A DNA stretch of 64,000 bases from Tibeticola sediminis (lineage in GTDB: Bacteria > Pseudomonadota > Gammaproteobacteria > Burkholderiales > Burkholderiaceae_C): positions 310,001 to 374,000 of the forward strand of contig NZ_RKQL01000001.1 of NCBI RefSeq assembly GCF_003843835.1, written 5' to 3'. Position numbers and translations under genes: made by a program. The notes under the pieces were generated by a model that was given only the letters and a program-made list of their open reading frames with translations, did not search any database and was not told the DNA's origin. Shown piece after piece: positions 44,570 through 53,512 of the stretch; positions within the stretch are counted from its first letter, which is position 1, and each line of letters begins with the position of its first letter.

Positions 44570-45960
44570 TGGCCGCGCCAGGCTTTCCCGCTCGCGTGGC
44601 CATCGTCGGCGCCGGCTGGGCCGGGCTGGCTGCAGCCGTCCATGCCACGCAGGCGGGCCACGCCGTCACCCTGTTCGAAGCCGCGCGCCAGGTCGGAGGC
44701 CGCGCGCGCCGCGTCGAACGCACAACCGTGCCCGGCGCCAGCCTCACGCTCGACAACGGCCAGCACATCCTGATCGGTGCGTACACCGAGACGCTTGCGC
44801 TGATGCGCACGGTCGGCGTCTCGCCCGAGGCGGTGCTGCTCCGCCGTCCGCTCGCGCTGCGCGACGCCAACGGCGAGGGCGTGGCGCTGCCCGACCTGCC
44901 CGCGCCTTGGAATGCGCTGATGGGCATCGCCCGTGCACGGGGCTGGAGCCTGCGCGAGCGGGGCTCGCTGCTCACGCGCGCGGCGCGCTGGCGGCTCGCG
45001 GCGTTTCGCTGTGCACCCAACGCCACGGTGGCCGACCTCGCGCGCGGCTTGCCACCTCCGGTGCAGGAGCGCTTCATCGAGCCGCTGTGCGTCTCGGCCC
45101 TCAACACAGCCGCACACGAAGCCAGCGGCGCGGTGTTCCTGCGGGTGCTGCAAGACGCCTTGTTCGCAACCGCGCCCGCCCCCGGCATGCGCGCGAGCGA
45201 CCTGCTGCTGCCGCGCGTGGACTTGGGCCGGCTGTTTCCCGACGCCGCCGTCGACTGGCTGCGTGCGCGCGCTCAGACGCTGCGCCTGGGCGCGCGCGTG
45301 CAAACCCTCGCGCCGGAAGGCCATGGGGCAGCCCCCACCCAGCCGAGATGGCAGCTCGACGGTGCGGTTTTCGATCAGGTGATCCTCGCCTGCCCCTCCA
45401 TCGAAGCCGCGCGACTCGTGCATACCGCTGCGGCGCACAGCCCCAGCGCTACCGAAGCCGCCACCCTGGAGCGCTGGGCCCGCAGCGCCAAAGCCCTGCG
45501 CGCGACCGCCATCACGACCGTCTATGCACGATGGCCATCCAACTACGCCGGCGCCGGCGCAGGCGCCGCCCCGCCTGCCCTGCCCGAGCCCATGTTGGCG
45601 CTGCGCAGCGGCGCTGGGGCTCCGGCGCAATTCGTCTTCGACCGCGGCGCACTGGGCGGGCCCGCGGGTCTGTACGCTTTCGTCGTGAGCGACAGCCGCG
45701 GCGAGCGCGCCGACATCGAGGCCGCCGTGCTCGCGCAGGCGCGCGACCAGTTGGGCCTGAGGCTCGAGCCCGTCGCCACGCTCACCGAGCGGCGCGCCAC
45801 CTTCGCCTGCACGCCGGACCTCGAGCGCCCGAGCGCCCGCATTGCCCCGGGTCTGTGGGCCGCAGGTGACTACGTCGCCGGCCCCTACCCCGCAACACTC
45901 GAAGGCGCGGTCCGAAGCGGCGCCGCGGCGGCGTGCTTGATTGATTTCGGGCAACGCTGA
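44569..45960 (+). CDS. hpnE: Hydroxysqualene dehydroxylase HpnE
   Basis: FAD-dependent amine-oxidase-fold enzyme of 463 residues completing squalene synthesis. The dinucleotide loop VAIVGAGWAGLAAAVHATQA is followed by FEAARQVGGRARRV, and the C-terminal FAD contact LWAAGDYVAGPYPATLEGAV is typical. Length is slightly more than usual (about 420-450). The last four codons GGG-CAA-CGC-TGA lie in the end of mobile element copy A3, which therefore provides the C-terminus and stop. Without the element the frame would run on for about 17 codons to a TGA near 46064, if the empty site is reconstructed by removing 45950-46008. Confidence 0.9.
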   Translation: MAAPGFPARVAIVGAGWAGLAAAVHATQAGHAVTLFEAARQVGGRARRVERTTVPGASLTLDNGQHILIGAYTETLALMRTVGVSPEAVLLRRPLALRDANGEGVALPDLPAPWNALMGIARARGWSLRERGSLLTRAARWRLAAFRCAPNATVADLARGLPPPVQERFIEPLCVSALNTAAHEASGAVFLRVLQDALFATAPAPGMRASDLLLPRVDLGRLFPDAAVDWLRARAQTLRLGARVQTLAPEGHGAAPTQPRWQLDGAVFDQVILACPSIEAARLVHTAAAHSPSATEAATLERWARSAKALRATAITTVYARWPSNYAGAGAGAAPPALPEPMLALRSGAGAPAQFVFDRGALGGPAGLYAFVVSDSRGERADIEAAVLAQARDQLGLRLEPVATLTERRATFACTPDLERPSARIAPGLWAAGDYVAGPYPATLEGAVRSGAAAACLIDFGQR

Positions 45961-46004
45961 ACAAGTCCCTCGCGCGCCATCGCAGGAACTGGTTCAGCGT
46001 TGCG
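45950..46004. mobile_element. Internally deleted family A element, copy 3
   Basis: 55-bp derivative in inverted orientation. Its first 29 bases are identical to the complement of the right end of copy 1 (4428-4456), and its last 26 are the complement of a left end. The centre is lost, apparently by deletion between GCGCGC repeats present near both ends of the full element. Flanked by TTCG on both sides (45946-45949 and 46005-46008), a perfect 4-bp duplication. The stop codon of hpnE lies inside its left terminal repeat. Confidence 0.85.
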
Positions 46005-46103
46005 TTCGGTCAAATTCCAAGCCCCCGCCAGGCTGTGCAAACCGGGCGCCGCGCGCTAGCATGAACCCGGCTGGCATCCGACGCCAGACCGAAAGGCCCG
46101 CCC

Positions 46104-47201
46104 ATGAGCACTCCCAAACTCGCTGCCCTGTTTCGCGCCGCGGTCGCGGCACAAGCTTCCGACCTGTTCCTGATCGCCTACGCCCCACCCCGGCTGCGCG
46201 TTCAAATGCGCGCGGCCCCGATTCCGGGCTACCCCGCGCTCACCGCGGCCGAAGTCGATGGGCTTGCCCGTTCGCTGCTCACGCCGGCCCAGTCGGCCGC
46301 GTTCGACGCGCAGCAAGAGTTCAATCTCGCCTGGGACGAAGCCGGCGTCGGACGCTTTCGCATCAACCTATTCCGCGAACGTGGCCATGTCGGCATGGTG
46401 GCGCGGCACATCCGCGACACGGTGCCGCCAACGGAAACCCTCGGCCTGCCCGCGACGGTGCGCGAGTTGTCGCTGCTGCCGCGCGGACTCGTGCTCATCG
46501 TGGGTGCCGCGGGTTCCGGCAAAAGCACGACGCTGGCCGCTTTGGTGCGCGAACGGGCGCGTCGGCGAGCCGGCCACATCCTGACGGTGGAAGACCCGAT
46601 CGAATACCTGCATGAGCACGATCAAAGCACCGTGGTGCAGCGCGAAGTCGGCTTCGACACCCAAAACTTCGGCGAAGCCATGCGCAATGCCATGCGGCAA
46701 GCGCCCGATGTGATCGTGCTTGGGGAAATTCGCGACCGGGAGAGCATGGAGCAAGCTCTCAACTACAGCGAAACCGGGCAGCTCTGCCTCTCGACGATGC
46801 ACGCGGCCAACGCGGCGCAGGCCATCAAACGCATCATCAACTTCTTCCCGGAACATCGACACGCGCAAGTGCGGCTCGACCTGTCGATGAACCTCGAAGC
46901 GATCCTCTCGCAGCGCCTGCTGCCCCCAGCCAGCGACAGCGAGGGCCCTGTGCTGTGTACCGAGTTGATGTTGCGCTCGGCCCATATCGCGGACCTGATC
47001 GAAAAGGGCGAGGTCGACGAACTGCGCGTGGCGATCGAGAAAAACGCCGCACTCGGCATGCACACCTTCGACCAGGATCTGTTGCGGCTGGTGCAAAGCG
47101 GACGCATCACCCTCGAAACCGCCCTCGAGCACGCGGACTCTCGAACCGACCTCAGCCTGCGCCTGCGGGTGCGCAGCGCCCACGACCCGCACGCGGTCTG
47201 A
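46104..47201 (+). CDS. PilT/PilU-family type IV pilus retraction ATPase
   Basis: Hexameric secretion-type ATPase of 365 residues. Walker A IVGAAGSGKSTTLAALV, the Asp box TVEDPIEYLHEHDQSTVVQR, Walker B PDVIVLGEIRDRESMEQAL and the His box LCLSTMHAANAAQAIKR are all intact. Closer to PilU than PilT by its start (LFRAAVAAQASDLFLIAYAP) and the C-terminal extension, where DLSLRLRV follows the AIRNLI-like region of PilT that is missing here. No pilT or other pilus gene adjoins. Cytosolic face of the pilus machine; drives or assists retraction for twitching. Confidence 0.88.
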   Translation: MSTPKLAALFRAAVAAQASDLFLIAYAPPRLRVQMRAAPIPGYPALTAAEVDGLARSLLTPAQSAAFDAQQEFNLAWDEAGVGRFRINLFRERGHVGMVARHIRDTVPPTETLGLPATVRELSLLPRGLVLIVGAAGSGKSTTLAALVRERARRRAGHILTVEDPIEYLHEHDQSTVVQREVGFDTQNFGEAMRNAMRQAPDVIVLGEIRDRESMEQALNYSETGQLCLSTMHAANAAQAIKRIINFFPEHRHAQVRLDLSMNLEAILSQRLLPPASDSEGPVLCTELMLRSAHIADLIEKGEVDELRVAIEKNAALGMHTFDQDLLRLVQSGRITLETALEHADSRTDLSLRLRVRSAHDPHAV

Positions 47202-47231
47202 AGCACGTCAAGCCTCGGTCGCGAGCGCCGC

Positions 47232-48170
47232 TCAGCGCGCGGGCCGCAGCAGGGCCGAGGCTGCCGGGCTGCGGTTGCGCGCAGGCAGCAGGATGAGCAC
47301 GAGGGCCAGCAGAATCAGCGGCAGCGCGAGCATCACCCAACCATCGAGATGCTCACCGCCGATCAGGGCGCCCAAAAGCAAGGCGACCGCCGGGTTGACG
47401 AAGCTGTAGCTGCCCGCGAGCGCTGCCGAGGTGTGCTGGAGCAACCACAGATAGGCATTGAGCGTCACCAGCGTTCCGAGCAGCAGCAGGTACAACCAGG
47501 CGCTCAGGGTTTCGAGGCTCCAGTGCGCCGGATCGGGCACCGGCTCGAACGCGAGCGCCATCCCGGCGCAGACCAAGCCCCCGACCAGCCACTGCACCGC
47601 AGCGCCAACGCCCGGCGTGGGCTGTTCGAGCCGGCGGCTGGCATGAGAGCCCAGACTCCAGGCGAGCGGCGCGCCAAACGCCAGCAAAGCGCCCAGCGGC
47701 GTCGCCGAAAAATCGCGCTCGAGCGCGAGCAGCACCGCACCGAGCACGCCCAGCACCAAGCCGGTCCAGGTCCGCCGCGAAACCGGCGCGCCGCCGATGC
47801 GGCTCCAGAGTGTCAGCCACAACGGCATGGTGGTCACCACCGTCGCCATCAGGCCCGAGCCGATGCCTGCGCGTTGCGCAAACACGACGAAATTCATCGC
47901 CAAACTGACCATGAACCCACCCACGATCGCCGCATGCGCGAGCAGCCGCCAACCCGGCAGACGCTCGCCACGCGCCAGCGCCCAAAGCAACATCAACACG
48001 CCGGCGACGGTGAAGCGGCTGGCGTTGAGCCAAAGCGGCGAGATTTCCTTCAAAGCCACACCAATGGCAAAGTACGTCGTTCCCCAAACCACATAGACGA
48101 GCGCCAAGGCCGTCGCGACGCGCAAACCAAGGCCCGCCCCGCTCGGTTCACTCCAGACATTTTTTGCCAT
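47232..48170 (-). CDS. EamA/DMT-family exporter (YedA-like)
   Basis: Inner-membrane drug/metabolite transporter of 312 residues with ten hydrophobic helices arranged as two EamA repeats: VVWGTTYFAIGVALKEISPL opens the first, and GAPLAWSLGSHASRRLEQPT begins the second half. Start at the ATG complementary to 48168-48170 has GGAGG nine bases upstream; a GTG three codons further up is less well placed. It is divergent from an Lrp/AsnC regulator over a 69-base region, a common arrangement for amino-acid exporters, so it probably exports an amino acid or related metabolite under control of that regulator. Confidence 0.88.
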   Translation of the reverse strand: MAKNVWSEPSGAGLGLRVATALALVYVVWGTTYFAIGVALKEISPLWLNASRFTVAGVLMLLWALARGERLPGWRLLAHAAIVGGFMVSLAMNFVVFAQRAGIGSGLMATVVTTMPLWLTLWSRIGGAPVSRRTWTGLVLGVLGAVLLALERDFSATPLGALLAFGAPLAWSLGSHASRRLEQPTPGVGAAVQWLVGGLVCAGMALAFEPVPDPAHWSLETLSAWLYLLLLGTLVTLNAYLWLLQHTSAALAGSYSFVNPAVALLLGALIGGEHLDGWVMLALPLILLALVLILLPARNRSPAASALLRPAR

Positions 48171-48202
48171 TTTTCGCACCCTCCGAAGGTTTTACGGTTG
48201 GC

Positions 48203-48230
48203 TTGACGATTGACGATATTTTATACGTAT
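48203..48230. promoter_or_regulatory. AT-rich divergent control region of the exporter/Lrp pair
   Basis: Contains two overlapping TTGACG boxes (48203-48208, 48210-48215) and the 8-bp palindrome ATACGTAT (48223-48230) inside a longer GATATTTTATACGTATC partial dyad. AT content is strikingly higher than the surroundings. Plausible autoregulatory Lrp site; exact promoter not certain. Confidence 0.4.
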
Positions 48231-48239
48231 CTTCTCCGT

Positions 48240-48728
48240 ATGCAGAACAATATATCGATTGATGAGATGGACGCAAGAATTCTTACGGCCATGAGCGTCG
48301 ACAGCCGTCGTTCTTACGCCGACATTGGCCACGAAGTGGGTCTCTCCACCGCTGCCGTGCACGAGCGGGTGAGGAAACTCATCGAGCGCGGGGTGATCCG
48401 GCGCTTTTCGCTCAGCGTCGATCCGCTGGCGCTGGGCCTCGGTTTCACCGCCTTCGTGATGATTCGCAACGACGGCGGCGTGCACTGCCGCGAGGTTGCC
48501 CCGCGTCTGCGCGAGATGCCCGAGGTGCAGGAACTGCACAGCGTCGCCGGCGAATACGACTTCCTGGCCAAGATACGCACCAGCCACGCCCGAGCCCTCG
48601 AAGACGTGCTCTACGCCATCAAGGCCATCCCCGGCGTCGCCCGCACGACCAGCACGGTGGTCCTCAACACCGAGTTCGAGGATCGGCCGCTGCGTTTGCC
48701 CAGCGCCAAGTCGTCCGAAAACTCCTAA
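48240..48728 (+). CDS. Lrp/AsnC-family transcription regulator
   Basis: Feast/famine regulator of 162 residues. Helix-turn-helix in DARILTAMSVDSRRSYADIG followed by LSTAAVHERVRKLIERGVIR; the C-terminal RAM/ACT-like ligand domain includes EVQELHSVAGEYDFLAKIRT and GVARTTSTVVLNTEF. The start at ATG 48240 fits the family; ten open codons precede it. Divergent from the EamA exporter, which is its likely target. The ligand is probably an amino acid (inference from family). Confidence 0.92.
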   Translation: MQNNISIDEMDARILTAMSVDSRRSYADIGHEVGLSTAAVHERVRKLIERGVIRRFSLSVDPLALGLGFTAFVMIRNDGGVHCREVAPRLREMPEVQELHSVAGEYDFLAKIRTSHARALEDVLYAIKAIPGVARTTSTVVLNTEFEDRPLRLPSAKSSENS

Positions 48729-48776
48729 AAAGAGAGCACTAAACGACCGTTTTACGACGGCCTGTGACGCTTTTCT

Positions 48777-49577
48777 TTACGAAAGCAGCGCGCAGAGCTG
48801 CCGCAGGTCCGTCACGACGGCGTGTGGCCGGCGCGTCGGATCGGGCCAAGCCAAGCCCGTGCGATTGACCCAGGCGAGTTGCATCCCGGCGTCGAGCGCC
48901 CCGCGGCCATCGAGTTCCGCGTCGTCCCCCACATGCAAAACCGCCTCGGGTGGCACCCCTGCTGCGGCGGCACCGGCCAGAAAAATTCGCCGGTCGGGCT
49001 TGCCGTAGCCAATCTCGCGCGCGCTGACGGCGGCGCAAAAACGGTGTCCGATGCCGATGCGGTGCACGCACGCATTGCCGTTCGACAAGGCCACGACCGG
49101 ATAGCGCGCCGAGAGCAGCTCGAGCGCGTCGATCGCATCGGCAAAGAAGTCCACGCGGTGACGCTCCTCGAGAAAAACCTCGAAAGCCGCCTCGGCCAAA
49201 GCCACATCCTCACCGGCGCGGCGCAACAGCGCGCGCAGCGCCTCCAGACGCAGCGCACCCAGGTCGTGCGCCAGATCGGGCCGTTCCGCCTCGACCGCCA
49301 GGCGCATCGCGCGGGTCACGCCCGGCTGGCTCGCGAGCGCGCCTGCCGCCGGGGCGTGGCGCACCAGCCAGGCCGTCAGCGCCTGCTCCGCGCGGGAAAT
49401 CGTGGGCCAAATCGGCCACAAGGTGTCGTCGAGGTCGAGCGTGATGGCGCGAATCCGGCCGACGTCGAGGCCCACGCCCGCCATGGCACCGCTCGGGCCT
49501 GGTCCCTCGGGCGCAGGTGCGGGCGCCGGGCGGCGGCAGCCGCAGGGGAGAAGTTCAGTGGAATCCGAGGTTGTCAT
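48777..49577 (-). CDS. HAD-superfamily hydrolase
   Basis: Haloacid-dehalogenase-type phosphatase of 266 residues. Motif I DLDDTLWPIW carries the nucleophile Asp, motif II VALSNGNA, motif III Lys in GYGKPDRRIFLAG and motif IV VLHVGDDAELDGRGALDAGM. Cap domain is an alpha-helical C1 insert. The N-terminal 35 residues (Pro/Ala-rich) are not conserved; start could be the ATG complementary to 49575-49577 or an internal ATG at 49484, neither with a clear ribosome site. Starts back to back with hemH 19 bases away. Substrate unknown; resembles phosphoglycolate- or pyrimidine-nucleotide-type phosphatases. Confidence 0.85.
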   Translation of the reverse strand: MTTSDSTELLPCGCRRPAPAPAPEGPGPSGAMAGVGLDVGRIRAITLDLDDTLWPIWPTISRAEQALTAWLVRHAPAAGALASQPGVTRAMRLAVEAERPDLAHDLGALRLEALRALLRRAGEDVALAEAAFEVFLEERHRVDFFADAIDALELLSARYPVVALSNGNACVHRIGIGHRFCAAVSAREIGYGKPDRRIFLAGAAAAGVPPEAVLHVGDDAELDGRGALDAGMQLAWVNRTGLAWPDPTRRPHAVVTDLRQLCALLS

Positions 49578-49596
49578 GGGTGGGCGAGAATACCGC

Positions 49597-50688
49597 ATGC
49601 GCTTTCGCCCCGAACCCCCCTACACCCACGGCCAGCCGCCGCGGACCGCCGTGCTGCTGTGCAACCTCGGCACGCCCGAAGCACCGACCGCCAGCGCCTT
49701 GCGCCGCTACCTCGCGCAGTTCCTCGCCGACCCGCGGGTGGTGGAGATCCCCAAACCCATCTGGTGGCTGATCCTGCACGGCATCATCCTGCGGGTGCGG
49801 CCGAAGAAGTCCGCCGCCAAGTACGCCAGCATCTGGATGCCCGAGGGCTCGCCGCTGAAGGTCTGGACCGAGCGGCAAGCGACGAAGCTCAGCGGCTGGC
49901 TGGGCGAGCGCGGCCACCAGCTGACGGTGCGCTACGCCATGCGCTACGGCAACCCATCGGTGGCCGCCGAGCTCGACCGCCTCAAGGCCGAGGGCGCGAC
50001 GCGCATCCTGATCCTGCCAGCCTACCCGCAATACAGCGGCACCACCACCGCCAGTGTGTTCGACGCCGTCTACGCCTGGGCCGCGCGCACGCGCAACATC
50101 CCCGAGCTGCGCTTCGTCAACCGCTACCACGACGACCCCGGCTACATCGCCGCGCTCGCGCAGCGCATCCGCGCGCACTGGCAAAGCCACGGCCAGCCCG
50201 ACAAGCTGGTGATGAGCTTTCACGGCGTTCCTGCACGCACGCTGCAGCTCGGCGACCCCTACCATTGCGAATGCCACAAAACGGCGCGACTGCTCGCCAC
50301 AGAACTCGGCCTGGAAGCCTCGCAGTGGCAACTGACCTTCCAATCGCGCTTTGGCAAGGCCAAATGGCTCGAGCCCTACACCGAGCCCACGCTGGTGGCG
50401 CTCGCGCAAAGCGGCGTCAAGCATGTGCAGGTGGTCTGCCCCGGCTTCACCAGCGACTGCCTCGAGACGCTCGAGGAAATCAACCAGGAAGCGCGGGAAG
50501 CCTTCCTGCACGCGGGTGGGCAGACCTTCGAATACATCCCCTGTCTCAACGACAGCGACGCCTGGATCACCGCACTCGCCGACCTCGCCGAACGGCATCT
50601 CACCGGCTGGCCCACGCGGGAGTTACCCGACCCCGCCGCGCTCGCCGCGCAACGCGCCGCGGCACTCGCGCTGGGGGCCAAACAGTAG
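49597..50688 (+). CDS. hemH: Ferrochelatase
   Basis: Last enzyme of haem synthesis, inserting Fe(II) into protoporphyrin IX; 363 residues. The catalytic histidine is in KLVMSFHGVPARTLQLGDPY, the acidic side in CPGFTSDCLETLEEINQEA. N-terminal RTAVLLCNLGTPEAPTASAL and ILPAYPQYSGTTTASVFD are diagnostic. Start ATG 49597 (MRFRPEPPYTHG) fits relatives; an upstream ATG at 49576 would overlap the HAD gene start. Membrane-associated, acting at the inner face. Four cysteines (CECHKT, VVCPGF, DCLE) do not form the 2Fe-2S ligand set of animal enzymes. Confidence 0.95.
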   Translation: MRFRPEPPYTHGQPPRTAVLLCNLGTPEAPTASALRRYLAQFLADPRVVEIPKPIWWLILHGIILRVRPKKSAAKYASIWMPEGSPLKVWTERQATKLSGWLGERGHQLTVRYAMRYGNPSVAAELDRLKAEGATRILILPAYPQYSGTTTASVFDAVYAWAARTRNIPELRFVNRYHDDPGYIAALAQRIRAHWQSHGQPDKLVMSFHGVPARTLQLGDPYHCECHKTARLLATELGLEASQWQLTFQSRFGKAKWLEPYTEPTLVALAQSGVKHVQVVCPGFTSDCLETLEEINQEAREAFLHAGGQTFEYIPCLNDSDAWITALADLAERHLTGWPTRELPDPAALAAQRAAALALGAKQ

Positions 50689-50764
50689 TGGCGGCTGACG
50701 GTGGTTCGCCCGGCCCTGGTGCTGCGGCCCCGTGTGGGGTGGCCGCAAACGCAGGCCGCGCGCG

Positions 50765-51640
50765 TCAGGCACCTGCGTGCGCCTCGATGAACGCCGTCAC
50801 CGCCTCGAGCTGATCGGGCACGTTGAGCGCCGGCGCATGCCCGCAGCCCGGAACCTCGATGACCTGCAGCCGGCCAGCCGCGCCCGGGCCGCGCGTGCGC
50901 ATCTGCGCCACCGCCTGCGGCAGCACCAGATCGCTTTGGGCACCGCGCAACAACAGCACGGGCACCTGCAGCGCGTCGTAGTGCGGCCAGATGAGGTAGT
51001 CGTCGGGCTGGTGGTCGAACTGGCGCACCATGGCCGGGTCGTAATGCGGCGTCACCCGGCCGTCGGGCAATCTTCGGGTGGACGTCTCGGTGAGCCGCCG
51101 CCACTGCGCGTCGCTGAGCCAGCCATACGGCGCATAGACCTGGCGGAAGAAGGCCTCGAGCTCGCGCACCGTATCGAACGCCGGCGGCTCGCCCGCATAG
51201 GCTTTGATGCGCGCAATCGCCGGCGCCGCCAGCTCGGGGGCGTTGTCGTTGAGCACCAGGCTCTTGATGCGCGGCTTGAGCGATGGCTCCACCAGCCCGC
51301 CCGCGGCCACCGTGCCGATGGCCCCACCCATCGAGGTGCCCACCCAGTGCACCGCGTCGAGCTCGAGCGCATCGAACAGTTCGCGCGCCAGCCGCGCGTA
51401 GAACGCCAGCCGGTACTCCGTCTGCGGCTCGCGCGCCCACTGCGACAGCCCGCGGCCGAGGGTGTCGGGGCAAATCACCCGCCAGCCGCGGGCCGCCAGG
51501 TGCGCCGCGAGTTCATCCATGTCGCGCCCAGTGCGCGCCAGGCCATGCCAGGCGACCACGGTACGCCCGTGCTGCGCCCCCCACTCGGTGTAGTGGAGCT
51601 CGTAGCCCGCGCAGCTCAGGTAGTTGGAACTCAATGGCAT
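50765..51640 (-). CDS. Alpha/beta hydrolase fold protein
   Basis: Hydrolase of 291 residues. Oxyanion segment VVAWHGLARTGRDMDELAAH, nucleophile Ser in VHWVGTSMGGAIGTVAAGG, acid Asp in LLLRGAQSDLVLPQ and catalytic His in VPGCGHAPALNVPDQ. No signal peptide, so cytosolic. It lies 95 bases downstream of a carboxylesterase gene on the same strand, which itself follows the ABC transporter genes, so it may be the last gene of that transcription unit. Substrate not predictable; carboxylic esters, lactones or epoxides are all possible in the family. Confidence 0.88.
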   Translation of the reverse strand: MPLSSNYLSCAGYELHYTEWGAQHGRTVVAWHGLARTGRDMDELAAHLAARGWRVICPDTLGRGLSQWAREPQTEYRLAFYARLARELFDALELDAVHWVGTSMGGAIGTVAAGGLVEPSLKPRIKSLVLNDNAPELAAPAIARIKAYAGEPPAFDTVRELEAFFRQVYAPYGWLSDAQWRRLTETSTRRLPDGRVTPHYDPAMVRQFDHQPDDYLIWPHYDALQVPVLLLRGAQSDLVLPQAVAQMRTRGPGAAGRLQVIEVPGCGHAPALNVPDQLEAVTAFIEAHAGA

Positions 51641-51735
51641 GCCGCCCTCTGCTCAGTGGTGTGACGCGCAGCACCGTTGGCCCAAGCCCCCGAGCGGGCT
51701 GCAACCATCGAACGGCGTGAGCACACGGCGCCCCA

Positions 51736-53475
51736 TCACTGCACGGAAATCGATTTGGCCGTGGGGCTGGCGTTGAACACCAGGGTGGCGGGCCAGTTCG
51801 GCCAGTTGACGCCGAGTGCGGCGGTGTTGGGGTCGCCATGGCGGGCGAAGGCGGCCAGCGTCTGCATCATGGCCGCAGACAGCTCCTGCCGCCCCGGCTG
51901 GTTGGCGGTGCTGAACCACACGTTGCCGAACAGCGAAGGGCCGAAGTTGCCGAAGATGAACGGCAAATCCGCCGTGTGCACCGCGCCGTAGATGTCGTTC
52001 CACGGGGCGGGCTGCCGGTCCCAGTCGAAACGGTAGTACCAGACCTTGGCCTGCCGGGCCTTGAGAGCGTTGAGCACGCTGTCGCGGTTGTTGAGGAAGA
52101 ACACCCGGTTGAGCGCCTCGGCGCGCGCGGTGAAGCCGCTCACCGGCGCATCAACCGGCAGGTAGGACGGCGCGATCCACTGCTCCACCCGGGTCTGCGG
52201 CGCGGCATTCGGGTTGTAGCCGTAGTGGTTGATGAACAGTTCGGCATCCGAGACCAGGCGCGCATTGCCCGTGCCGCCGACCAGCGGCAGGAAGGACGGG
52301 AACAGCTTGCCCTCGTCGCGGGTGTTGCCCGCAAGCGTGGGCACGTCGACGAATTGGCCCGCCTGAATCGCGGCGATGGGGTCGGTCGCGACCACCGTGC
52401 CATCGGGGATCGGGCCTGATCCTGCCAGGCCCAGCGGCGCGAGTTTGATGAGCAGCGTGGCAAAGAGCTGCGCCGGCGTCTTGCTGCGCAGGTACTGGGC
52501 GATTTCGTCCGCACTGCGGCTGGCCACGTAGGCCTGGGCGGTGGCCGCATCCGAGGTCAGACCGTCGGCAATCAGCAGGTTCTGCAGCAGGGCATTACCC
52601 TGCAGCAGGTAGGTGCTGGCCGGGGCGATCATCGGCAGGCTGCCCGGCGGCAGCGAGGACGCGAGTGAAATGCCGCCAGACAAGGGCACGGTGCGGTGGA
52701 ACGGCCGCGGGCTGCTTGCCACCATGGCGGGCGAGGTTTGCAGCGCCCAGACATTGATGGCGCCAGCCGACTGGCCCATGATGGTGACGCTTTGCGGGTT
52801 ACCGCCGAAGGCTTCGGCATTGGTGCGCACGAACTGCAGCGCCTTGATGTGGTCGAGCAGGGTGAAGTTGCCCGAATCGGCCGCTGCATCCCCCGTCTTG
52901 AGCTGCGGCAGGTTGAAGAAGCCGAGCACGCCGAGGCGGAAGTTCGGCGTCACCACGATGGCATTGGCTGCCTTGGCCAACGCCGCGCCGTCGTAGACCG
53001 GGTCGGCGGTGTAGCCCGAAACGTTGCTGCCGCCGTGGAAGAACACGATGACCGGCAGGTTGGTCTCCGACGTGGCCGGGCGCCAGATGTTGAGGTAGAG
53101 GCAATCCTCGCTGCCCACCGCCTGCCCGAGCGTGCTGGCAATGCTGAGGTCGTAGCGGTTGTTGGCACCGGGGCCGTAGATGCGCCCGTATTGCGCGCAG
53201 GCGTTGCCGAAGCTGGTAGCGGCGCGCCCGCTGGTCCAGGCCTCGGGCTCCTGCGGCGCCCGCCAGCGCAGCGCGCCCACCGGGGGCTTGGCAAACGGAA
53301 TGCCCTTCCAGGCGTAGGTGCCACTGCGCACGTCTTCCGCGCCGATGACCTCGCCCAGATGCGTCTTGCGCCGCAGGGGATCGTCCGAACCGCCGCAGGC
53401 GACCAGCATCAATGACAGGCCGGCGACTGCGGCCCAGGTGGCCAGCCGCGCTCGAATGGCGTTCAGCGTGTTCAT
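51736..53475 (-). CDS. Carboxylesterase type B lipoprotein
   Basis: Esterase/lipase of the type B (cholinesterase-like) family, 579 residues. Signal with lipobox AGLSLMLVACGG anchors it to the envelope, so it acts outside the cytoplasm. Conserved SEDCLYLNIWRP and the nucleophile motif VTIMGQSAGAINVWAL; the acid Glu is in NTRDEGKLFPSF and the His lies in GAVHTADLPFIFGN. Starts 38 bases downstream of livM on the same strand. An extracytoplasmic esterase directly after an importer suggests it releases the imported compound from an ester (inference). Confidence 0.88.
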   Translation of the reverse strand: MNTLNAIRARLATWAAVAGLSLMLVACGGSDDPLRRKTHLGEVIGAEDVRSGTYAWKGIPFAKPPVGALRWRAPQEPEAWTSGRAATSFGNACAQYGRIYGPGANNRYDLSIASTLGQAVGSEDCLYLNIWRPATSETNLPVIVFFHGGSNVSGYTADPVYDGAALAKAANAIVVTPNFRLGVLGFFNLPQLKTGDAAADSGNFTLLDHIKALQFVRTNAEAFGGNPQSVTIMGQSAGAINVWALQTSPAMVASSPRPFHRTVPLSGGISLASSLPPGSLPMIAPASTYLLQGNALLQNLLIADGLTSDAATAQAYVASRSADEIAQYLRSKTPAQLFATLLIKLAPLGLAGSGPIPDGTVVATDPIAAIQAGQFVDVPTLAGNTRDEGKLFPSFLPLVGGTGNARLVSDAELFINHYGYNPNAAPQTRVEQWIAPSYLPVDAPVSGFTARAEALNRVFFLNNRDSVLNALKARQAKVWYYRFDWDRQPAPWNDIYGAVHTADLPFIFGNFGPSLFGNVWFSTANQPGRQELSAAMMQTLAAFARHGDPNTAALGVNWPNWPATLVFNASPTAKSISVQ

Positions 53476-53512
53476 GGGCAGGTTCTCCTCTTTGGGTTGG
53501 GAAAGCGACGCC

